Part shown: one piece after another, positions 1-10,412 of the stretch
Layout of the letters: the number at the start of each line of letters is the position of its first letter
Position numbering within the stretch: the first letter of the stretch is position 1
DNA from: Hymenopellis radicata
Lineage: Eukaryota > Basidiomycota > Agaricomycetes > Agaricales > Physalacriaceae
Direction of reading: 5' to 3'
Assembly: GCA_015501595.1 (NCBI GenBank)
Contig: JADNRX010000017.1
Coordinates: forward strand, 1 to 64,000
DNA: 64,000 nucleotides
The notes under the pieces: generated by a model
What the model saw: the letters and a program-made list of their open reading frames with translations, nothing else
What the model was told of the DNA's origin: nothing
The model's database searches: none
Position numbers and translations under genes: made by a program

Positions 1-588
1 TGTCTACAGACTGAGGGCACCACCATGTTTCGCTGTAATCAATACATCTACAATTTTTGTTCACACCACGGTTTGTTCCATGTGCCACCATCACTATCAA
101 CAGCCCTTGCATGGACTCAGCATGGCCGCCACGATGCACCTCGCAGCTCTGTCTTTTGCTCAAACGCTGCTGAGCAGCCGATACCATGTCTTGGTAGGTC
201 GCCGATGTCAATCCTCGTCGAACTTGCGCGATGTTTTAATAATTATACGGTGCCCAGCGACTACTACACCACTACACCCTGCAATCGTTCATCGAAGCTC
301 AGCCAAACGAATCCCACCTCCAGGACTAGTCTCAAAAACGTCACTGCGGTTCTCGACGTCTCCTACTAATTCTTGCTGGCTTGTCTTGATGGTCCGCGGA
401 GCGACTGAAACCGAAACATAAACTTGACTCGATCGTTGATTCACCAGCTACTGATGTCTCTCACTGACGCAGCGATCATTCTGAGAATGTGGCCCCTCTT
501 CACAACCTATAAGTACGTATGCTGAATAGCTGCTTTCCCTTCAATTATCTGTCTATCAACTACTTACACATCCATTCTTCACATCACT
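1..588. other. No gene seen; upstream region of the repeat protein
   Basis: Two overlapping plus-strand reading frames of about 113 codons (25-421) have no recognisable composition or motif and look like chance frames. A TATA-like stretch (cctataag, about 505-512) lies roughly 80 bp before the ATG at 589 and could belong to the promoter of that gene. Nothing else can be supported. Confidence 0.4.
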
Positions 589-1299
589 ATGATTCCATCC
601 ACCGACAACCTTACTGCCGACCTTAAACGTCGCCGCACCCTCCAGGGACGTTACGCACGACACGTTGAACAGAGTTGGGTAGGAAGGAGGGCGACGAAGA
701 TGATCAGCACTCTCGAGGAGACGGTCCGAGAGCAAGAACACGTCGCGAAGGAACGCCAGATAACACTCGATATTCTGGAGGGCAGACGCCCACAGCCTGC
801 TGGCGCTACTCTATCCACCGCGTTTGTCGTTGAGGAGGAGGTCCGAGATCCAGAACATGTCGCGAAGGAACGCCAGATCACACTCGATATTCTGGAGGGT
901 AGACGCCCACAAGCTGGTGTCACTCTATCCACCGCGTTTGTCGTTGAGGAGGAGGTCCCAGATCAAGAATACGTCTTGAATCAACGTCAGCTCACGCTCG
1001 ATATTCTGGAGGGCAGACGCCCACAGGCAGCCGGCGTCACTCTATCCACCGCCCAGTTTGTCGTTCGTGAGAAGGAGGTCTTGCGGGACGAGCAGACCGA
1101 CTCGCGTGATTGGCATGAAACTCTGGAGATCCTCGAGGGGAGGCGGGAGACGGTCCAAGATCAAGAACACATCTTGAATCAACGTCAGCTCACGCTCGAT
1201 ATTCTCGAGGGGAAGCGTCGGCCACCTCTTCCTCAATGCACACTTTCCGAGTTCGCAGCCTGGCACTGTCGTCATCTGGCGGCTCAGGCTGGGCAGTAG
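589..1299 (+). CDS. Tandem-repeat protein of unknown function
   Basis: Single uninterrupted frame of 236 codons. After a basic 40-residue leader it consists of five imperfect repeats. The core reads roughly V.DQEHVLNQRQLTLDILEG, followed in units 1-3 by RRPQ, a Gly/Ala/Val linker and TLSTAFVVEEE. Units are about 38-41 residues (three full, one degenerate, one C-terminal half). The cores are rich in Glu, Gln, Arg and Leu and probably helical; the linkers look extended. There is no signal peptide or membrane segment. I do not recognise the family. The ATG at 589 follows a pyrimidine-rich stretch and is the first in frame. Near-identity between neighbouring units at DNA level points to recent unequal crossing-over. 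A real but fast-evolving gene is the best reading; a non-coding minisatellite with an open frame is the alternative. Confidence 0.6.
   Translation: MIPSTDNLTADLKRRRTLQGRYARHVEQSWVGRRATKMISTLEETVREQEHVAKERQITLDILEGRRPQPAGATLSTAFVVEEEVRDPEHVAKERQITLDILEGRRPQAGVTLSTAFVVEEEVPDQEYVLNQRQLTLDILEGRRPQAAGVTLSTAQFVVREKEVLRDEQTDSRDWHETLEILEGRRETVQDQEHILNQRQLTLDILEGKRRPPLPQCTLSEFAAWHCRHLAAQAGQ
726..1242 (+). repeat. Coding tandem repeats, unit about 114-123 bp
   Basis: Five tandem units: about 726-843, 844-957, 958-1080, 1081-1155 (short, diverged) and 1156-1242 (partial). Units 1 and 2 share long identical runs across the segment coding KERQITLDILEGRRPQ and again across the TLSTAFVVEEE segment. Unit lengths are multiples of three or nearly so, and the frame stays open through all copies. 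Confidence 0.8.
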
Positions 1300-1621
1300 G
1301 AGGTCTGGCGGTGGATCGGGGAGGAGGACTCATGGTGCGCGACTGGTGTTTTGGGTATCGGGGATGTCTACACTTGCTTGTTGAAGGCCGAGCAAGCATA
1401 TTGGGCATCTGGGCCGCATCGTGTGGCGACCAGTGTCTCCGAGGGATTTCGACACAGGTTATTTGTGGAGAAACCTGGGGGTCATGCTCAACCCAACATT
1501 ATAACACAACCGAGGGGGGCATCACCGAATATTCCCCGTGGCCGAACGATAATCCAACTGATCGCGCACCAAACAGTCGTGTCATCCTGGAACACCAGCT
1601 GACACATCGAAGAAACTCGAA

Positions 1622-1677
1622 TGTAACCCCCAGATCCCAACCCGATACCCAAATCATAATGAGCTCTGGGGGTTACA
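1622..1677. repeat. 13-bp inverted repeat
   Basis: tgtaacccccaga at 1622-1634 is exactly complementary to tctgggggttaca at 1665-1677, with a 30-bp spacer. It lies three bases before the much stronger hairpin at 1680-1726, so the two could form a double stem-loop in single-stranded DNA or RNA. Confidence 0.7.
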
Positions 1678-1679
1678 CC

Positions 1680-1726
1680 CGCTCGGAAGCATTGTGCGAA
1701 TATCATTCGCACAATGCTTCCGAGCG
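1680..1726. repeat. Perfect 22-bp hairpin with 3-nt loop
   Basis: The arm at 1680-1701 (cgctcggaagcattgtgcga then at) is perfectly complementary to 1705-1726, leaving only atc at 1702-1704 as the loop. A 22-bp perfect stem is far beyond chance in 64 kb. It lies between the repeat protein and the gene at 2094, outside any convincing coding region. It may be a relic of a mobile element end, a hairpin RNA, or a snap-back product of replication slippage. Confidence 0.85.
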
Positions 1727-2093
1727 ACAATACCTTTGTATACTCATCGAATTCTTGTATGTACAGTATTATTCAAATGACACTTCAGAACTTTGCTCAG
1801 TTTTACGTTGTGACTGGCAGCTTCATGAATTATTAGAGTTGGAGTGAACTATCTTGGCCGGCGTTACATTCCCGTCATCATGACAAGTCGGCGACCAAGC
1901 CTGCCTGCCATACCTGATATGCGCTTCGAGACGGCGTATCTTCGAAAAGTGCGGCCGTATGTTCACCTGACTATGCCATCGTCTACAACGAGGAAGCGCC
2001 AAAGCAAAGGGAAGAGCCGCGAGAACTGCTCACAATAGACATTTCGGGTGCTAATAGGGGTTATCTTCATCTTCCACTTCGCTTTCTACCGCC

Positions 2094-2894
2094 ATGACGT
2101 TCCACACCGATACCGTAGCGGTTCCGTTAGAGGACATCTATATTGACGAAACGTCTCCAAAGATCACTACCCCGATACCTTGCACTCGCTATTTATTATC
2201 CGAGGTACCCGTAGCCTGAGATGATCATTTTTCCTTGGAGGCTAACGCGCTCATCAGCGTGATTTCCTTGAGTACTCCATGGGCTACAGTCGCGGTGAAA
2301 TGGACGCGCTGCTGGAGACTGAGAAATCCTTCAATACAACGGGTGAGCGCTTGTCGCCTGTAGGGTAGTATCGTTGCTCATCCATGTTAGTGCGCCAAGA
2401 CGTATGCGAGAGCTTGTTCAAGCACGGGTGGGGCATAATACAGTCAGAGGAGCAGCTCACACATATTGTCGACTTCTTTTGGTCCAACTTTGACTGCGGG
2501 GTCAAGAATCGTGTCTGGTATGAGCAGGTGCGTTCGGAATTCCGCCGCTGCCACGTCCAACGTTGCTCAGGAATTCCCCACTCAACCCTCTTACACCTAC
2601 CGCCTCTTCTTCAACGACAAACGCGTCGTCCTGTACCTCCCAGACGGCGGGCCTTGCATATCGGGACAGACTCTGGTGACTACGACTCTGCATCCATTGC
2701 TGGCCATAGTCCTTGCTTCGGACTTTGTGGTGTATAACAACACGCATCTTGAGGGTACCACTGATGATGTCCTCCTTTGCCTCGAAAGGGTTATGGCCCG
2801 CCCTCTCTGGCTATCCTGGTTTCAGAATCGTCCACCATTGACCATGCCCCGTCCCCAACCTAAAGCGGTACGAGACCTCGCGAAGCACTCCTGA
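2094..2894 (+). CDS. Four-exon hypothetical protein, about 217 residues
   Basis: Four exons join in one frame: 2094-2204, 2258-2342, 2391-2527 and 2571-2894. The introns of 53, 48 and 43 bp have GT..AG ends, and the first has a gctaac branch-like site. The N-terminus begins MTFHTDTVAVPLEDIYIDE. The middle carries acidic and aromatic stretches (HIVDFFWSNFDCGVKNRVWY). The last exon contains a hydrophobic run (LHPLLAIVLASDFVVYNN) and ends in a Pro/Arg-rich tail. I see no signal peptide or catalytic motif I can name. Keeping the frame through three short introns is good evidence that the gene is expressed. The 43-bp third intron is short; if retained, the downstream part is still open in another frame. 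Confidence 0.6.
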
Positions 2895-3473
2895 GCCCAC
2901 AAGATGGATGTTCGGCGACTCTCGGTCTTGTGCCGAACCGTGGCGTATATTTCACCCAGGGAGGCCAACGTGTCGGCTGGAATGATACTAGGGATCCGCT
3001 GAAGCGCGGGGTGCTCGCGAAGCAAACAGATCACGCAAAACAATCAACAGCGAGTGTTTTATATACTTAATGTATCTTGTCCTCCAACCGTCTGAAAAGT
3101 CAAATTGCATTGCCCGACTATCATAAGAGAGTCGCAGGAGAGTCGATGGTCTTGAAGCTTCGGTATCCTCCATAAGCTCGATACCTGGCAGTGGCTGATG
3201 ATCATCACAGGCCTCATATCATAAGTAGCAAGCATAAAGCGTCGAAACACCTTTGCTTTCCTCTATCCACTCACGACTTTTCTCGTATGTAGCATGCAGC
3301 AATGAGTCAAAAAAGATATATATTATAACGATTTCCAGGACGACGAGAGCAATCCATGCAAAGCAAAACACCTAAACTAAACGATAAGCTGATGTACGGG
3401 TGAAGGAAAGATATCACTCACTTGGGTACTATCCAACACCTCCATCATAGGTCAACCACCCGGCGTCTAGACG
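2895..3473. other. Intergenic, no gene seen
   Basis: Convergent space between the four-exon gene and coactosin. Only short minus-strand frames occur here, with no splice-supported continuation. Confidence 0.5.
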
Positions 3474-4152
3474 TTACACACCATCATAACTCGCACCACC
3501 AGCCTTTCTCAACCTGACAACGATGGCCTCCTCGTCAAGATCCTGCTTCTCACGGGCGGCGACCTCGATGCTGAAGACGCGCAATGAAGACTTGACGTCG
3601 GCAGCGTGCACCGAGATCTTGGCCTTGCGCATGACCTTGCAGGAGGGGCCGATCCAGACCTGGGATCAGTGAGCCAAGTGCACAGCCAGAACGAGCGACA
3701 CACTCACCACAAGAATGAACTTTTCCCTCTTGCTCTCCTTGTCGTTGGCGTACGATACGCGCGCATACGCGTAGGAAGCGCGGCCTTCGTCGAGGTGGTC
3801 GCGCAGCTCGGTGACAGGCCCCGTTCCCGTTGAGGTTAGCACGAGCTTGTCGGAGCGGTCGTTCTTGAATGAAAACAAATGTTAATTAGCATGAGAATAT
3901 GGATCCACTGAACCGTGGATAGGCATATTGAGGGGTCTAGCGCCCAAGATTCAGAGTCCCGTGAACGGCGGGCGCAGAACAGACAGACAGCGCCCAAAAG
4001 AGTCACAGAGCTCGTCGCGCTCAGGACCGTCGCCCCACTAGAGAAAAGTCAACGCTCACCTCGTAGTCCAACAGCATCCACGTCGTCTCAGACTTGTCGT
4101 TGCGCACATCCAGGTACGCCTCGGTGATGGCGGGGTCGCTGAGATCGGCCAT
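3474..4152 (-). CDS. Coactosin-like actin-binding protein (ADF-homology)
   Basis: Three exons on the minus strand, 4060-4152, 3708-3863 and 3474-3659, give a 144-residue protein, the usual size of coactosin. It begins MADLSDPAITEAYLDVRNDK and carries a single ADF-H fold; the TSTGTG and KREKFILVVWIGP segments match the family. Coactosins bind F-actin side-on, promote filament dynamics and counteract capping in the cytoplasm; this role is from family knowledge. Intron 1 (about 196 bp) has a tgctaattaac branch region. Intron 2 is 48 bp and splits FILV from VWIGP. The ATG at 4152 has no competing upstream start in frame. Codon use is GC-rich compared with the decayed genes nearby, as expected for an expressed housekeeping gene. 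I see no defect. Confidence 0.92.
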
Positions 4153-4455
4153 TGCTGCTGTCCAGTGAGAAAGTGGTTGAGAAAGACGAGAACGAATATA
4201 AGTATAGAAAAATGGAGAGAAGGCGGGAGATGGACACTGATTAGGGCCGCGGACGCTTTGCTACAGCGGTGATGGCGGTGTTTGAAATTCGTTCACCTCC
4301 TCCTCAGTAATATTTTTATTTCTTATTGATCACTGTCTTGAATTGGTCTTGAACTCTCGAGGAAAGCTGAGCTACGATTCGGCGCGCGCGAGATGAAGGA
4401 TACCTGCTCGCATTCAAACGTTTAGTGTTGCAGATAATGCGTTCGGATCTAGGAC
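4153..4455. other. Divergent promoter space
   Basis: Upstream of coactosin (minus) and of the BTB remnant (plus). The coactosin 5' flank carries pyrimidine-rich stretches on its coding strand. No other feature could be identified. Confidence 0.4.
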
Positions 4456-5055
4456 ATGTTCGTGGTAGCTGCTCTCGCCGAAGCTGTGGAGAAATACCAG
4501 ATCTACTCCGCTATGGTGTAGTCAGAAGATGAGGTGAACTTTGATAGCTCCATCTTCCTCGACTGACGCGCTCATATAGAGAGTACATCTCCAGCCATCC
4601 ACTCGAGGTCCTGCACGCCACAAGCGAAAGGACATCATGAACCAGTGTGCGGAAGCTACAATCAATATGTCCACAACCAAGATGCTCCGTAGTCTTCCTG
4701 CAAACATTTTCACAGCTTGGGTAAGAACTTACATCTCGTCTTTCACCATTTGAAAGCTTCCCAACGCTTGCCGAAATAGGTTCAGTACTACCAGGACTGG
4801 GTTAACCTCATGAACAAGGAATATACCCGCTTTGGCCAGGCGCATTGCGAAATTTGGGCAGAGAATTACGCCATGATAGTAGCATACGAAATTGCTGGAA
4901 ACCCGCACGGACTTCTGAGGCTTCGTTCGATACTAGAGAAGCGACAGACGCTCCTGGGAAACAGATGCGACGACTGTAAACGGGAGTTGGGTTACTGGTA
5001 TCATCAGTCTACTCGAGACAGAAATGATCTACCAAAGTTCAGCGAACATCTATAA
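4456..5055 (+). pseudogene. BTB/POZ-type protein, C-terminal remnant
   Basis: Pieces in shifting frames match the C-terminal half of basidiomycete BTB/POZ proteins: an AEAVEKYQIYSAM segment, then KMREYISSHPLEVLH, then DIMNQCAEATINMS, then a long clean piece from QYYQDWVNLMNKEYTRFG to the stop at 5055 with a CDDCKRELGYW tail. The two introns (about 4534-4583 and 4721-4780) keep plausible splice signals. The reading frame is nevertheless lost between YSAM and KMREY, where a TAG appears, and again just after PLEVLH. The N-terminal BTB fold itself is absent. BTB proteins of this type are usually adaptor or transcription-related; no function can be assumed here. Family confidence rests on the aromatic pattern after AEKYQ. 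Confidence 0.6.
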
Positions 5056-5059
5056 CCAA

Positions 5060-5480
5060 GCATTGTGAGGTCGTCAGCACCGATGCGCTCAAGGACGTCG
5101 TCAAGGAGGAGATTATCCCTGGTCCTGAAGTCCAGTTGGATGAGCAGTTGAAGGAGCACTGGGAAGACGGTGTATCACCTCATTGGCACGGCGTCGATGT
5201 TGCCCAAGGAGGACGGTGGAGTTGTTGGACCCGATGTCAGGGTTTATGGGACGAAGAGCTTGCAGGTGGTATGTGAATGCGCTCTCACTATATTTCATCG
5301 CTCAATCTACTACGTAGGTGGACGCGTCGATTGTACCCCTTCACATTTCGGCGCACCCTCACGCTACAGTTTACGCCGTGGCGGAGAAGGTTTGTCCTAT
5401 GAAGTTCTTTCGACTGTCGGATGCTGACTTGAGCTAGCTTCAAGTTCTAGGCTGCAGATAGCATCAAGGCCGCCGCGTAA
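5060..5480 (+). pseudogene. GMC oxidoreductase C-terminal remnant
   Basis: Immediately after the BTB remnant comes the C-terminal signature of glucose-methanol-choline oxidoreductases (FAD enzymes such as aryl-alcohol oxidase): YHLIGTASMLPKEDGGVV, then VRVYGTKSLQV, then across an intron VDASIVPLHISAHPHATV and YAVAEKAADSIKAA before a TAA at 5478-5480. The conserved His of the HLIGT block and the DASIVP and HP.AT blocks are present. Between KEEIIPGPEVQLDEQLKEH and YHLIGT the frame shifts, and the FAD-binding N-terminal half is missing. The enzyme must be dead. The join to the BTB fragment suggests that deletions brought two old genes together. Confidence 0.72.
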
Positions 5481-6068
5481 TTTCTTTCTGGGATGCTGGA
5501 ATTCATATTGGATATATTGTTATGATTAACATAATGGCACTACATACTGTAGACGCCCGTGCCCACGGAGTCCATTGACTTCAAGTTGACTGGCGCCGAA
5601 GATGCCGTCCCATATCGTGTCAGCAGCTACTTGACGACTGCATACAGAATTGTTTTCTCGTACCTTTACGTGGCGTCGCTCAGCGTTTTCCATGGAACTC
5701 TGCCATGCGACCAATCTTCTTCTCCCGCCTCGTGCGAAGCTCCGTTCATCGGATACTCTCTACGTTATCCTGGACGGCAGGCATTCTTTCGCGCTTCACT
5801 GTCCTCCAACCTCGTGTTGAAACACACAAACGCTTAATTAAAACCCACCTCAAACCCTTCCTCTTACACATCGCCATCCGAGTCTGCCATTCAACTCGCA
5901 GGATCAACACAACGATATGGTTTCAATTGTCGCATCACTTCTTTCGGTGATCCTTCAAAAGTGACCTGCGACTAATATAGCATCATGTCGTACACGCACC
6001 AAGTGTTCTTAAGTTCACGTTCCTTCTTTCTCATCCTCCTCTCATCAACCAACTTTCTAAAAATCTGA
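5481..6068. other. No gene recognised
   Basis: A plus-strand frame at 5559-5837 begins MPTESIDFKLTGAEDAVPY and contains short hydrophobic stretches, but it has no recognisable match and no supporting splice pattern. It may be more decayed sequence between the GMC and DUF6534 remnants. Confidence 0.3.
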
Positions 6069-7790
6069 AATGTCCCGCCTCAGCCTCAACCCGGCCCGCC
6101 ACATTCGGTTTTCGGTGCGCATCTCATTGGGTACATGGTCGCTACCCCGTATGTCCACTGTGACTTCTCCGCGATCTCTCCTCCAACTCACTCAACTGTC
6201 CTCCGTTTAGTCTCTACGGCGTCATCTGCTATCAGGCATGGCAGTATTACTCCCGATTCGGAAAGAGTGATACTCTGCTTCTCAGAACCATGGCATGTGC
6301 ATGCTTTCGCAGTTCAGGAACACTTTCACTTACCTAGGCTCCCAGGTTGCAGTCGTGCTGTACGTCCGAATTACTCGCTCTCTGAAGATGTCTAAACCCG
6401 ATGGCAGTCTCTTGGACACCGCAACCCAGTGCTTCAATTCGCATGCGCTCTATCATTATTTGATCATACATCAAGCCGATGTTCGTGCACTGGCTGACCT
6501 TGTCTGGTAAGCGCGACCCGAGGTGGACCGTGGTTTCTTTCTGTGCCGCCGTCCGTCTTTGACAGATCACTGATGATGCGAGTCTCCAGGAGTCTTGTTG
6601 TGAGTCGACCAGCAGCCTGTGAACTCGACACGCTGATAGAGAGTTTTGCCAGTCTCAAGCAGGCACCGGGGTGAGTCGTTTATGGAATAATTTCTAAGTC
6701 GCCGAGGAACTGAAATCCTTCAAAGGGTCTGGTTGCTTCCATCGTTCAACTGTGTGTCCTCCTCCGAGTCACTCTCTTGTACGCAGGTGATATTCCTTGA
6801 CAGTTTCTTTGCGTATAAGGTGTATATCGGTCAGTGCATCCGGTCGTTGACTATTCCGCGCTCTTATCGCATCTGTAGTGAGCGGAAAGAACGTAATACT
6901 CTTTGGCGCCATTGTATGTCTTGATCTCTTGGCTTGCCTCAGACACTAGTAACTCCTTCAGGTTCTCTTGTCTTTCACCTCACTTGGAAAGTTTAGCTCA
7001 ATCTGGTCGTGCTTAAACTGACGCGAACTCCGCCATATAGTGCTAGCATGAACATTTGAGAAATTGATCCTAATTTTGCTCTAGTTGATTTCATCCAAGG
7101 GTATGCCTGCCACCTACAGCGTCCAACTCTCTTCATATCTCTGAACCGGCTACAGTTTACGCTTCCCCAACCTTCGCGACCTGCCTGCAGGACATGAGGT
7201 ACTCTCCCGAGTCTGTCGTACTTACTTGCAGACCAAATACTCATCCCTCCGTGTGTTCAGGCATTCATACCCGCGTCGTTTGCTCTGATCGCAGCGGTCG
7301 ACATGCTCATTACGGATGCTTGTGCTACTTCCTCTTGCGGGAAAAGCGATATGCGATTGACAATGTCAAGTATGTCCGACTCGTCCTTCGCCTCAGGAAA
7401 TTCAGCTGTGAGCTTGAAACCCACCTGCAGGACGCATAATTTCGTGAACAAGATCGTCATACTCTTCATCAACAACGGTGTTCTCGTCAGGTGAATCCGC
7501 CGACCGCTTTTCCCGATTGCATATTGCTCATTCGAATACTACTATAGCACGGCGGCGTTAGCTGCGTTGGTCACGAAATTGACGTGCCACTCGCCCATGC
7601 CAGCGTTTTCCATGACGTTCTTCTTGAGCAAAGGTTCGTTCACTGTTCACAGCCGTCTAATGGTTGGCACCTCATGCATGCCTGGGGGTACAGCATACGT
7701 GAATATGTTCCTCTCTAGGCATGTGTCTTCCCTCATTAGGATGGACATCACTCAATCGTCCTATATAATAGCTTGAACTTCCGACAAACT
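6069..7790 (+). pseudogene. DUF6534-type seven-helix protein, decayed copy
   Basis: The order of pieces follows the DUF6534 membrane-protein family of agaricomycetes: VFGAHLIGYMVATP, LYGVICYQAWQYYSRFGK, FNSHALYHYLIIH, FLDSFFAYKVYI then LSGKNVILFGAI, AFIPASFALIAAVDMLIT, NFVNKIVILFINNGVLV and a final VNMFLS. The ATG at 6069 is one base out of frame with the PPQPQPGPPHSVFGAHLIG segment that should follow it, which indicates a single-base deletion near codon 2. Further frame breaks and stops occur around 6520-6660 and 7330-7440. It is clearly more diverged from the three copies at 50-62 kb than those are from each other. Family assignment is good; that it is non-functional is inferred from the frame breaks. 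Confidence 0.65.
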
Positions 7791-8649
7791 GCACGCCAAC
7801 TGCTCGTAACTACGACTGACGGAGAAGGGCCGTCGTTTAGGTGCAATAACCTCCTTTGGGCTCTGAATGTCTCTTTTAGCTGACGAGTACACTGAACAGC
7901 TTGAACTTCCGGCCTAGGGGGTCAGAAGATTCAACAGAGGCCGACGGGGATCAGCCTGTTGTTAGTAAGACAAGTGTGAACGCGGCAAGTACCAACTCCT
8001 GTGTAAGCGCAATCCTTGGTGTTCACGGCTTGTACAGAGCATAAGAATGATATCGGATGAAGCAGAGGAGTATCCTATGCCTTCCTTGAGGCCTAGGAGA
8101 GAAGTGTCGCATTCTTCAAGTTGACAATTCGGTGAGTGCGCCCCAGGCCACTCTACTTGGGAGGTGCTTCAAGAATGATACTATATTATGATAGATGCCT
8201 TAATCTACTTGTACTTTCCGAATCTAGCCGGAGAAAGCTCGAAGACGTAGATTGGAATGAATTCTGAGCAGGGGACCGCCACGTTGGTCGCGCGGCGACC
8301 AAGTTAAGCTGACGAAGATTCCGCTCTCCGAATCGCTCTCTGCCTCCAACATCGAGCCCTATTCAGTTTGTATTGTCTTTAAAGTCTTTCTCAAGGGTTA
8401 CCCCAGCTCGCCCGGAAATGCTTAAATCCACCGAAGCCCCAGCGATGTTCACGAGCAACTGCCAAGTAACATTCTTTCGCGCGACGCAAAGTATCACTTT
8501 TGGAGGGCGCCAGACGAGATGCAACTGCGTCTCAGCGCTAGCCTCGTACGAGTTCAGAGTCAGCAGCAAATACACAGAGCAGGTGGCGACTGAGAGTACT
8601 ACGCGAAAACTATTCTACACCTAAATGAGTTCTTCACACCTTAAGTGTT
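7791..8649. other. No gene recognised
   Basis: Short frames on both strands at 8363-8624 show no composition or motif that supports a gene. This is the 3' flank of the coiled-coil gene on the minus strand. Confidence 0.35.
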
Positions 8650-10412
8650 CTACCGCTTTCCCATTCGCTTCGCATTCCGAGCGCGTCGGTCACTCTGCTT
8701 TCCATAACACACCGCCTCCGAGTTCTGCTTCATTCGCTCAAGCGCCCGCTGCAGCCTCTCTTCCTTGCTCTCTGGCTGCGGCTCCACTTTGGTCCAGTCA
8801 TTCCCGGGAGTATCGAACACGGGCAATGTCGTGGCCGGTTGCCCAAATGAAGAGAATGGCAATGGAGCTGGGACTGAGGAAGGAGCAGCAACGGCAGCGG
8901 GCGGCGTCGCGAAGAAGGTGTTGACAGCTGGCCGCGTGTCATGTTGGGCTTCGGAGCTGGGACCTGCCGCAAAAGCGTTGGCAGGAGCCTCCAAAACATT
9001 GTTCTCAACAAAGTCCTCCCCACTAGGAGCCTTCATGAATGGGTTATCCGCGATAGGCACCACCGGCGGTCGAGGAGGCTGGCAAAGGTCTCCGTTGAAT
9101 GCTGAAACGAAGTCGTAAACGGGCTGCTCAGCCTGAACGTTGTCGTGTACAGGTTGAGACGAGCCAGCATTAAATGACGAGACGAAGCCGGCAATCGGTT
9201 CTTCGGCAGAAAAGTTGTGGTGAAGCGGCTGGGAATGAGCTGGCGCGAACGAACCCACAAAGTCGGTTACTGGCGCCTCTACGCGATAATAGTCGCTTGC
9301 TTGAGGGTTCGAGACGAACATCGGCTCTGGCGCAACAGCGAGATGCGAGAAGCCGAAAGAGCTGGGTTGGTGGTGACCACCGCCAAGCTCTTGAGGCCGC
9401 GCTCGCAAAGCAAGAATGCTGCCTGCTTGCTTAGCGATTTCCTTCGTCAGCTTCAGCACTTCGTTCCTCAAAGACTTCGACTCGTTCTTGAAAACTTTTC
9501 GTTCTTGGTTGGCGACTTCAATCTGTACATTCATCTACAACCGACGTCAGCTTGGCTCAACAAAAAATATCACATAGTTATTTACCTTCTGAATCATCGC
9601 GTCTTGCTCAGAACACCTTTTCATCAACATGGTGTAATCAGCCTCTAGCGATTCTCGACGAGAAGACTGGACGTCGGCACGATGTTTCTCGTGGGCGACG
9701 ATGCGCTGGAGCTCTTCCGATCGCTGGATCCAGCCCTGTTTCTCCTTTTCCCAGTCCTTCGTCATCCGGATGAGTTCATATTGTGCGAGCACGCTGACAG
9801 CCTCGGAGGCTAGCCTCAAGGCAAGCCTCCTGCATTGCACCTGCCGCCTAGCCTCGCGCTGAACATTCTGCAAACGAGATGCATCCATCTTCAACCTCGC
9901 AACCTCCGACTCCAGTCTACGAATATCGTTTTGGAGATTAACCTTTTCCGCGACGTGTTTGTCCTCCACACGCCTGCTATCTAGCAGCTGCTGCTCGAAT
10001 CGCTTCTTGGCTTGTAGGTCAGACGCCCCCGCCTGAAGCTTGGTGCGGAGCTTGCTCGTCTTTCCCTCCGACTGCTCAAGACGCTTCTCGGTACTCTCCA
10101 GTCTTTTTAGAGCGTTGGCGAGGTCCTGTTCTAGAGAGGCTTCCCTAGAAGTGGTTTTGTCGACTAGAGCGCCATCGCCTGCGGCATCGGCCTCGACTAA
10201 GGAGACGGACGTTCGACCGGAAGGAGGGGATGGGGAAGTGTCGGAGGAGTCTGACGATGCACTGGAGTCAGAGTCGTCATCAGCGGAAATGGGCAGAGAG
10301 AGTTTTCAGAGGAGTGTAGGATGGAGCATGAAAACACAGTCGAGACTCGATTAATCCTGCGCCGCGGGATACGGGAAGGAGTTGAATAGCGGGGAACAGG
10401 GCGGGAGGTCAT
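8650..10412 (-). CDS. Coiled-coil protein with DFVGSF-type repeats
   Basis: On the minus strand a long open stretch runs from an acidic Ser-rich leader (DDDSDSSASSDSSDTSPSP, about 10230-10295) through a Lys/Glu/Gln/Arg coiled coil (LEQDLANALKRLESTEKRLE onward) to 9586. A 51-bp intron (9535-9585) follows, and the coiled coil continues with MNVQIEVANQERKVFKNESK. The C-terminal 200 residues are low-complexity and contain three spaced degenerate motifs (VTDFVGSF, IAGFVSSFN, VYDFVSAFN) and an NPFMKAP motif, then a basic end with stop at 8650. The first exon is unresolved: the leader frame meets a TGA upstream, so a spliced 5' exon is needed, possibly starting MTSRPVPRYS at 10412. I do not recognise the family; cytoskeletal or trafficking scaffolds can look like this. 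Confidence 0.65.

Noticed and set aside
1236..1847. 203-codon plus-strand frame overlapping the repeat protein and the hairpins
   Set aside because: It overlaps a better-supported gene in another frame and runs through both inverted repeats; its composition is not protein-like.
10040..10354. Acidic plus-strand frame rich in Ser and Glu
   Set aside because: Antisense shadow of the Ser/Asp-rich leader of the coiled-coil gene.
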